This document shows, in pieces, positions 56,513 to 64,000 of a DNA stretch of 64,000 nucleotides. The stretch is taken from contig CM026426.1 in NCBI GenBank assembly GCA_014871385.1, positions 35,775,918 to 35,839,917 of the forward strand. The letters run 5' to 3'. The position numbers and the translations under genes are program-made. The DNA comes from Ceratodon purpureus (Eukaryota > Streptophyta > Bryopsida > Pseudoditrichales > Ditrichaceae). The notes under the pieces were generated by a model, which did not search any database, was not told where the DNA came from, and was given only the letters and a program-made list of their open reading frames with translations. The stretch's first letter is position 1, and each line of letters opens with the position of its first letter.

Positions 56513-57685
56513 GTTATTCAAACACAAGATGTGTTGGTCAAACCATCTTGTCTGATAAACTTGAAGAGTGCTAGAGAAGGGGAATTGCAACATCAAAAAC
56601 AACACAAGGTGGACTCTATAGCCGTCATCAACAACCTCAGGATCAAGCCATCGCAGAAGTCCCGAATGTTGGTGCCCTTGTGGAGGATGATCCCAATGGC
56701 CAAGGTTAGACCAGTGGGCAAAATAAGGGTACAGCATTTGGAGCAGGAGTTTGTTAAGGGCTATAGAGATGGGGACCGCGTCCTGTACATCTCTATGTAC
56801 AACAACGAAGAGCAGACAAGAGATGTTACGGATGAGGTCATGGCCGGTTGGAGCCCATTATGGAGGGACACGAATGATGCTTTTGAATATGAGATTCAAA
56901 GAGACAAGGAGTGGTCGCGATTCTCGGGCAAGATGTTTTTTGTCTGGGAAGGTAACCATCGCCTCTCAGCATGGCTACGTCATATCAACAAGCACCACGC
57001 AGACGACCCATCATGGCACATATCTGTGCACTGCATAGTACTAGACCCCCGCGGCCATGTTGGAAATCTTCTTCACGCAATGCATGACATCAACTGGTAT
57101 ATACGTGTGGTTTTTTTCTTGTTTTTCCATTTTGTAATCTATCTTATCTCTATTATTCATCTTACGTATTTTATTTTTCAGGCCGCCAGAGAATGACCAC
57201 GTCAAGAGTAATCTCCCTGCAAAATTGTTTCGGATCCGCTCATTCGGAATGATGAAGCTGGAGGAATTTAAAGACCTCCTCAGTCCCGAAGAATTCGATG
57301 CATGTTTGAAGAACAAGCCACCTAATCCCTCGTGGTTTCCCTTGACAACTAAAGTTTTCATTGCATTTTTGTAGCGAGTAAGTTCTACCTCCTCCCTCTC
57401 TTTGCTCATTATTATTCAAAAATCATGGAATTCCCTAAGTTATAATTATCTTTCTACAACGGGAAATTGCAATGGCCTTGGATGAAGCAGCCAGGGCCTA
57501 CCTCAACAAGACACCCGAGGATGAGTAGTCTGCAGATGCGGTTTGGGATGTCATAAATGAGGCATCAGATAGCATGATCGAAGCCATATAAAAGAAGGAC
57601 TTTACCAAGTACTTGGCCATTGCAAATCCTAAGAATGGTGTGGGATCCGAGGAACTCACAATAAACCGGAAGAGCCTCATCCGGA
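56513..57685 (+). pseudogene. ParB/sulfiredoxin-like domain, exons A-C of a methyltransferase-fusion gene
   Basis: Exon A (56513-57096) begins after TTTTGGCAG: QTQDVLVKPSCLINLKSARE, QKSRMLVPLWRMIPMAKVRP, RDGDRVLYISMYNNEEQTRD, then WEGNHRLSAW (56945-56974) with WHISVHCIVLDPRG after it. GNHRLxAW matches the GxxRxxA core of ParB/Srx-like domains. A phase-2 GT-AG intron leads to exon B (57182-57377, LFRIRSFGMMKLEEFKDLLS), which carries a TAG at 57372 just before a GTAAGT donor. Exon C (from about 57463) has lost its acceptor AG and bears TAG at 57526 and TAA at 57589. In bacteria and phages such domains often sit beside DNA methyltransferases, as here. Confidence 0.6.
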
Positions 57686-58003
57686 GTTAGTATTCCATTG
57701 ATTTTTCATTGTTTTGGTTAATTAGGTAAAAACTAGCTAGACACTAGCTGCATTAGGAGTTAACGCAAACCGGATACTCCAGAAACCTTAAAACAGTTAA
57801 CGCAGGAAGTATTCTCGGAACCTTCATGCCAGAAACTCGGAAGAGAAAACACGGAAAGGGTTGACGATTCGAGAACTGACCGTTACTGTAACCGCGTCTA
57901 GGATCCGAAACGACGCGGAAGTCATCATGACTCGGATAGGCGTCTAGTTCGGTACGGTGGCGGCTGCAATTACGGGCCGCCGCAGCGTTTATGATGCCCT
58001 GGG

Positions 58004-58010
58004 TATATAA
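58004..58010 (+). promoter_or_regulatory. TATA box of E3
   Basis: TATATAA about 150 bases before the ATG of the gag-like frame, the same spacing as in E1. Confidence 0.65.
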
Positions 58011-58161
58011 GCGAGGATGTTAGGGTTTGGAGTTCCTTTTTGCGGACTGGGAGTAGAGAGTGAAAGAGCGGTGAGGTGTCTTGTCTTTTCCGATTCACTG
58101 GCAATTGGATTGCCGGGTTTCTTGCTATCGGATCGCAAAGGGAGAGAAGTGAGACGTAGAA

Positions 58162-60384
58162 ATGGCGCACGTTCAGTGTAGAGTTCTTAGTCCCGGCACT
58201 CCGGTGAGAGAGTCGGATATGGAAGAGTTGATCGCCGATCTCACCCGGATGAGGTGCCAGGGTTTGCTATCACGACCGTGGTTGCTGAAGAATGAGGCGA
58301 TGGTGAGGGAGGTCCTGGACAGACCGGACAATAGGTGGGACAATACGATCCGGGGCAAGCCCACGTTGTGGAATGCGGAACAGTGGGCGGAAACTTACGA
58401 CTTCGAGCAGAATGGACTCCTTTGGGCAACCCGGACGGATAGGTACGTGCAGGATAGGTTTCACGGGAAGATCCATAAGAATAACGGATACGAGATAGAC
58501 GCCTGCAAGGATAGGAGACAGAGACAGGTCTTAGCCTTCTTCGTTCCGATCCTGTATCCGCTGAAACCGGAACAGGTCACCATTACGGTCGGGAACACCA
58601 TCTTCGGAGCGTACACGGGGGAACGTCCGGTGAATTGGGCCGCGCTCATAGCGGAAACCGTGCAGAAGATGGTGCCATCGATCGGAAAGAAGCCGACCCC
58701 GATCAGCCCTTTTCTCTACCACCTTTACCACTCGTATAGTTTGCTGAGGGAGAGGGAGGAGGAGGATTATACGACGGCGAAGAACTTCCTCACCTTTGTT
58801 GAGGTTCCACCAGATATGGATGTCGAACCGCACGGCAAAATCTCGGATACAGCGTCCACGGAACAGGATGATGATACAGCGAACATTCCGAATCCCGACG
58901 CTACGAAGGCCCACTCCAAGTAACGATCGGAACGCGCTGCATCGCAGCACGCGGAGCCCTCCACGGCCCGGGGAGATACGGAACGGAAGGAGGTCAGTTC
59001 CGAGCGGGGATTTCCGGTTGAACTATTCCGGGGAATTCGGGAGGAAACTTATCGGGCGCAAGCCTCTTACGATCGGATCGAGACACTGTTTAGGAGGGTC
59101 TGTACATCTCTCGGGGCCTGTTTACCAGTGGAGGTGATCCGAGAGGTAGAGCTTTTGAAGGATGCCCCGAAACTTCGGAGTGAGAAGAAGCAGTTGGAGC
59201 TTCTGTTGCAGGAGCTTACTATGGAACTGGCGACGAAGAGTGAGGAGATCCGGAAGTTCCATGCCGAGCAAGAGGAGACCTTGGGTGAGCTTCGGAAGTT
59301 GCTGGGGAATTCGGGTGCTGTAATCAACAACGCCCGGTTGTTCGACGAGAATGTTTTGCAGCCTGCAGATTTGGAGAACAAGCAGAAGATCATCACAATT
59401 CTCTCCAAATGCGAGCACTCGATGAACCAGATTCTAAAGAAGGTTCGGCAGTTGCTCAATCCGGGAGTCGGAAGTCCCAGCGTCGGAACCGTTTGTCGGA
59501 ACCACCCGTTTCATGGATCTCCCTCCCGGACCGTTGTAGGGGAATCTCGTGGGGTAGGGTTCCGGACCCCAATAGAGCGCAACCTCCAGCTTGAGGAGCA
59601 GATGGCGGTCGACGCGGATATCTTCAAGCCGGCTCGGACGATCGCAGATATGATCCGGGAACACCAAGGACAGGTGGCATCACCCGGAGCCAGCACGGTT
59701 CAGCAAGGCTGCACGATCCCCACCGGTCTGGCGGAGGTGACAGGGACTACAGTCACCGTTAGGCGATCCAAAGAGCGGACGATTATGGAAGAGGTGACCC
59801 AGCCCGTGCAGCCGGATGTTCTCCCAACACTCGGATCGTCCGTGATCATGCTGGCTTATCAAGGAGAGGTAGCAGGAGCGGAATGGGGACGAGCCATTTC
59901 ACCAACCGGACGGACCCGAGTGATTCAGGAGGGGGCACTTACCCCTTCACCCACAGCCTAGACCGGAACGGTGACTCATACCCCCACCGGAACGCCAGTG
60001 GTGAACTCCTCTGCTGACAGTTCCAGTGCTCGGAGAGTTTTGAGGAAGAGGAAGGATCCGACAGAGAAGGGCCCCATTACGATTTCCGGTTCCGACTCGG
60101 AAACCTATGCGAGCTCTCTGGTTGGGACAGCCGGAACTGGGACTCGGACCCCTACGACCGGAAATCCTCCTGCGCATATGTTGCCAAAGTCTCCCAATTC
60201 TCCCAAGAACCGAATCGTTACCCGGCTGTCCTTGGAGGCCCAAACGAAGGAGTCAAAAGCGGAACGGAGTGCTAGGCGTCAGGCGGAGCGGGCAACGAGG
60301 GCAGGAGGATCCGAGCCACGGATGACCAGGTCGAAGGAGAAGGACCGCGAGCAGGAGAGCCACAAGAAGACGAAGATGGGGTAG
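58162..60384 (+). pseudogene. E3 gag-like protein, 740 codons, two stops
   Basis: A single frame from MAHVQCRVLSPGTPVRESDM to a basic end (SKEKDREQESHKKTKMG), broken only by TAA at 58921 and TAG at 59959, both one transition from Gln codons. N-terminal region: LLSRPWLLKNEAMVREVLD, LWNAEQWAETYDF. Core: ILYPLKPEQVTITVGNTIFG followed by PISPFLYHLYHSY, aligning with the E1 block PEKPKRVTIKFA / FLIHLYRHKG. Then a Glu/Lys-rich coiled-coil stretch (RSEKKQLELLLQELTMEL), a Ser/Pro/Thr-rich part, and the basic tail, which may bind nucleic acid. The longest readable member of the family. Gag-like assignment is by layout. Confidence 0.68.
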
Positions 60385-61183
60385 ATTCCTCTCGCTGCAA
60401 CTGGCGTGAAGTGTGAATGATCTGTGAAGGATATGAGAGTTCCGCTGTAGCTCGGATAGGAAGGTGATGGGAGTTGTGACGAGACCCGAACCGGAAAGGT
60501 AATGGGATTGAGCGGAAAGATTTAGTGGATTGTCGTAGGAGTGAAGCCTCACTGTTCCGTCCCAAACCCAACCTCACGCGGAATAACCGTCGCTAGGGTC
60601 GAAGCGGATCGAGGGGTACTTGATCGGGCTCCCTGAACTTCTGAAGAGGTTCCGTACACTGTGAGAGGGGGATTCGGAACGTGGTACGGGTTGCCTAGGG
60701 ATAATCGGATCCTCGTTCTCTCAGAGCCGGATTGGTTTGTCGTTGTAGTCTCACGGATCGGAAAAGGTCGTTTGTGTTACCTGCTGGTCAGAGTACTCTA
60801 GGACAGTTGTGAAACGATAGCTGTTCCGAGACGTTGGGGTTTGTGGACGAAACACCTGACAAGAACGAGAAAGAGAGATAGAGATAGTCGAGGAGTTACG
60901 TTCCGGGTACACTATCCGAGCAGGGGCAAGGCTCGGAACTATTATAAGTAACTACTTGGTGAAACACTATTGAATCCATGTACGATACTCGGGACCTAGT
61001 GACAATACGGAAGTTTACGCTCAATTAGAGTGCTATCCGGATGTTAGTCGCGTTTCCGTGTTCCGACAAATGGTAACGACTTCCTCAATAAGGGGAGTCC
61101 CTCATCATTGTCTAGTTAAATATTTTGTATCACTACAACAACTTCTGTATTAATACTTATTAAACCTTCGGTACTTCTTGCAG

Positions 61184-62486
61184 ATCAATCCCCGTTTAAT
61201 TGACAATAATAAACTTGAGATGTCACTCGATAAGCTTCAGAAGATTGTTCGAGCGGCCGTTGAGGCCAAATACAAGGCTCGTTGGTTGAGGTGGCAGAAC
61301 TCATCTCCGAGTTCCCAAAATTCTTACAGATTTCTGCCAGCTGAATCCAAGGACACCGACTTCAACCCATGGTTGAACAAAGCTTCATTCTGGGCTGGGG
61401 TAAGTTTCATAAAAAATCCTTTCCAATTCCTTGTTCCTTTATTATCTCACTGATTTCTTTCTCGTCGCTATTGATATGAATTTTGTATTATAGTTGGAGG
61501 AAGCCGTCATCAACGAAGTCGAGGACATATTCAAGGCGGAGAACCTCGATATCAATTGGAGGGCATTTCCTGATGACCAACAGCCGGGCGATTTTGTCGA
61601 GAGTTCACGTATTCTGTTGTGGGACAAGGCCTTCCCTACGTTCATTGGAAAAAAGGCTGAGAAGCCCTTGGATAAGAAGTCCAACTTCGCTAAATTCCCT
61701 GGAACCGCTCAAGTTGTCAAGCGGGTTACTTACCGGTACGTTACCTAACTTAATCGCATTTGCATTTCATAATTTTCATTCTACTTATTTCTTATACCAA
61801 CCTTCTAAATGTCTTCTCTTAGGTACTTCAAGCGAGAGCTTCTATTGAAGGGGGCCATCACAATCCAGCAGCTCCCCAAGTACTTCAGTGCTTGGATGAT
61901 GAGAAGCTCGGACCAGTGTATCTATTCTCCACAGCAGTTGAAAAGGTACAAAGCTACTCATCTGGATGCTAGATGCTGGTATCTTGATTGTATTGGTGGT
62001 TTCACTATTGACTCGGAGGCGGACGTCAAGATGCTACACGATGGGGGTGAGGTGGTGGTCGAAGACTCCGTGGATAATGCAGAGGATCACAAAGGACAGG
62101 AGGATCAATCTTCTGCTCGTCCACCGAAGAGAGGGAGAGGAAGGCGACTCAAATCTCTGCGTTCTCAGTCACAGCAAACAAGTGCGGAGTCTTCGGCGCT
62201 AGGTCAGAAGGCACCTGAGCCCTCTCCAGGTAATGTCGTTACGAAGCCATCTCCAACTTCATCCCCGGCTCCTTCCTCGATCAGTGCTTCCAAGATCACC
62301 AGAGGTCTCCTTGAGCAGAGGAAGGCCAAAAAATTTCCGCAAACTACCTCTTTAGCTGGAACTCCTCATTCCGCACAGGTCTATGTCATCAACTCCTTCG
62401 TGGACTGAGTTTTGCTTCGACACAAGGAGCTCTCCGACAAAGGTGGCGATCACAAATGGAACAAGGCTCTAGACATCGCTAGAAAG
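61184..62486 (+). pseudogene. ParB-methyltransferase gene, middle exons D-F
   Basis: Exon D (61184-61399) follows CTTCTTGCAG: RLIDNNKLEMSLDKLQKIVR, KDTDFNPWLNKASFWAG. Exon E (61494-61735) joins in phase 0 (LEEAVINEVEDIFKAENLDI), exon F (61823-62486) in phase 2 (YFKRELLLKGAITIQQLPKY). All three have standard GT-AG borders. Exon F contains a long linker, acidic then Arg/Lys-, Ser- and Pro-rich (PPKRGRGRRLKS), probably a nuclear-localisation and flexible region, and a TGA at 62406 that could come from CGA. The region has no domain that I recognise; by position it lies between the ParB-like and methyltransferase parts. Confidence 0.6.
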
Positions 62487-62574
62487 GTATGATTTGTTTC
62501 TCAGTCCTTTCACTTCGATACGTACAATGCTATAAATCTTATAGTGTCTAACTCTATTTTCTTGTTTTCTCAAG

Positions 62575-63924
62575 TTTGGAGCAGGCCGCGAAAACCGAGT
62601 TCCGTCAAGATGCAAAGAGCAGAATCACTTGGGATTCGACTTGATCATAGCCGACATTCCTAAGAATCTTCTGGTCCCTACGATATCCAATTCCCCCTAC
62701 GTCATTCCATCTTGGAACAAATGTGATAAGGAGTATTTTGAGGAACTCTTCGAATTTGCAAGACATCTCTTGCAGTATGATGGTGCTCTTTGCATAATCC
62801 ACAACAACGAACAAGACTGGCTTCGAAGATTTCTGAAGTGGCTACAGTTGATGGCTTCGTGCAGCACCGAGACCGGTGGGGCTTCAATGCACTACGCTTG
62901 GCTCACCCTACGATCCCCGGCTCCTTGGTATGTACATCATAATCATTCCTTGTCTTTGCATTCTACTAATCTGTCATTCTTATTATTTACACTCACATAT
63001 TCTGGTGTCTTGCAGTCTCTTCGATTCGGGATGCGCGTCTTCATTTGTGGTGGTCATCCTCCATCCAAGTTCTCTTTTCAAACGAAGAAATCCGATGTCA
63101 TATACAACGACTTCCACATAACCGAGAGTGATGCCATTCTCAACTTCACCGACATGGAATCGCAGCACATGAATGGGGAGGTGCCGTGGAGAGGGCCAAG
63201 GGAGAAAGCCCCTGAGATGATGCAGGGCATAATTGAGGAAATGTCCAAGCCCGGTGACATAGTCTTCGAGTGGATGGCAGGAACAAGTAATCCTTCATTA
63301 ACATTTTGTGCATTTCCGATCCTCTGCTTTTCTTCACAGTTACTCACTTCTTTCTTGTGCTACGTGTTTCAGGTGCCTCCATCAAGGCTTGCCAGAATAT
63401 TGGCCGTCATATTATAGCTTGTAAGGAGGACGAAGCCTTATTCAACGCCCTTCTCAAACCGTACATGGCTACGTCATCCGCCATGGGCCCTCCAAAACAT
63501 CCTTGACCGGCAGCAGTTGAAGACGCACCTCCAAAGAGAGCAAGACGAGATAAGTACTGTAAGTTCTTCTTTACTTCTCTTCGCTAGTTCTCTTTGCTTC
63601 TTTACTGATTCCATCTTCACCCACTTAAACTTACCACTCTTGATTTTCTCTTGCAGAGTAGTTGCGGCAACACCGCCACGTAGGCCAACACCCGTGTGTA
63701 TTCCATCGTGGCGTCTTCATTCCAGTCCGATTCAGCCTTTTATACTTCCGGAATATGCAGAGGGCTTAGCACAAGCGCTCCAATCTGGAGCCCTTACATA
63801 TGTTCCTAGTCAGCCAACTACTTTTGATCCCAAGGCCCTTGTATTCGTCGATGAAGAGGCTGTAGAAGGAGATTTAGAGTCCTCTGGTTCTGAGAGTAGA
63901 AGTAGCGATTGTAGCATGTTGTGA
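62575..63924 (+). pseudogene. DNA amino-methyltransferase-like domain (beta class), exons G-J
   Basis: Exon G (62575-62927) has GFDLIIADIPKN, in place of motif IV ([DNS]PP[YFW]), then YFEELFEFARHLLQYDGALC as in motif V-type helices. Exon H (63016-63286) holds FGMRVFICGGHPPSKFSF, EKAPEMMQGIIEEMSKPGDI and motif I as VFEWMAGTS (family: DPFxGxG). Exon I (63373-63558) continues ACQNIGRHIIACKEDEALF. Motif order IV then I, and the KxxExxxxxI..S.PGD lead-in, are those of beta-class N6-adenine/N4-cytosine methyltransferases. The second Pro and aromatic of motif IV are missing. TGA at 63504; one-base slips near 63016 and 63657. Exon J ends ESSGSESRSSDCSML. Confidence 0.62.
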
Positions 63925-64000
63925 GTTTGAAGGAGGCTTCGGTTCATCATTGTTTTCATCTGATTTGATTTGATTTAATTGGAGTTGATTGCATTATCCT

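Larger units (their letters stand above)
57730..61069 (+). mobile_element. Family E element, copy E3, in an intron
   Basis: About 3.3 kb between exons C and D of the ParB-methyltransferase gene, so it occupies or enlarged an intron. TATA box, one long gag-like frame and a 700-base 3' region that ends GTGTTCCGACAA, as E0 does. Diverged from E1 and E2 but with the same plan. The left edge is approximate. No LTRs, TIRs or polymerase seen. Confidence 0.65.

Noticed and set aside
57372-63506. Reassigned stop codons instead of decay
   Set aside because: All three stops occur in frame, splice sites and phase are damaged too, and stops in other families vary between copies.
56513-63924. Bacterial contamination or prokaryotic insertion as the source of the ParB-methyltransferase segment
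   Set aside because: Exons have GT-AG introns, base composition like the surroundings, and a eukaryotic TE in an intron.
1-64000. CRISPR array or prokaryotic operon
   Set aside because: No regularly spaced repeats with unique spacers, no ribosome binding sites, and eukaryotic gene structure throughout.

Overview
The window is TE-saturated nuclear DNA of a streptophyte (land plant or charophyte alga). Introns are short with GT-AG ends, and the mobile genes are plant-type: CACTA TNP2 with DUF4218/DUF4216-like parts, MULE transposase with a SWIM-like finger, and Ty3 gag/protease/reverse transcriptase. Several families (a gag-only element, a transposase-like gene with a VDFAKNY-type motif, a ParB-methyltransferase gene) make me favour a seed-free plant or Chara-like alga over a flowering plant; this is recollection and weakly held. 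I see no intact housekeeping gene, tRNA gene or CRISPR array.

Layout. 0-5 kb: a 24-bp tandem repeat, the tail of a gag-only element (family E) and a 741-bp inverted-repeat transposon (family R). 5-14.4 kb: a MULE split by a complete E element (which itself carries an R copy) and by a 400-bp TIR element with a tRNA-like core (family S); a second MULE gene lies on the opposite strand at its 3' end. 14.5-22.9 kb: two Ty3 gag fragments (-), a CACTA C-terminal fragment (+), an AT microsatellite, a 31-nt G run and a decayed Ty3 pol (+). 23-26.5 kb: an E fragment inside a second MULE (-), a relic of the second MULE gene and a truncated S copy. 27.2-29.75 kb: a decayed gene of unknown function split by an R copy. 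29.8-32.6 kb: AT-rich, apparently empty. 33-39 kb: a transposase-like gene (-) split by a complete E element. 40.5-42.7 kb: an unrecognised spliced gene (-). 43.7-53.5 kb: the 3' half (+) and 5' half (-) of what may be one MULE, enclosing a CACTA TNP2 gene with an S copy in an intron and a coiled-coil gene. 54-55.5 kb: two 5'-exon-like reading frames. 55.97 kb: a 17-nt match to the start of 18S rRNA.

The most interesting locus is 56.1-63.9 kb (+): a multi-exon gene with a short repeat like the RNA polymerase II CTD, a ParB/sulfiredoxin-like motif and a C-terminal beta-class DNA amino-methyltransferase-like fold whose catalytic motif is degenerate. An E element sits in one intron, and five in-frame stops suggest a decayed copy. 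Most stops in the window, in several unrelated families, can be derived from Gln, Arg or Trp codons by C-to-T or G-to-A changes, as expected in a cytosine-methylated, silenced repeat landscape.

The genes do not form a pathway. The window is best read as a nest: MULE, CACTA, the transposase-like gene and the methyltransferase gene as older layers, E elements inserted into them, and R and S elements inserted last.
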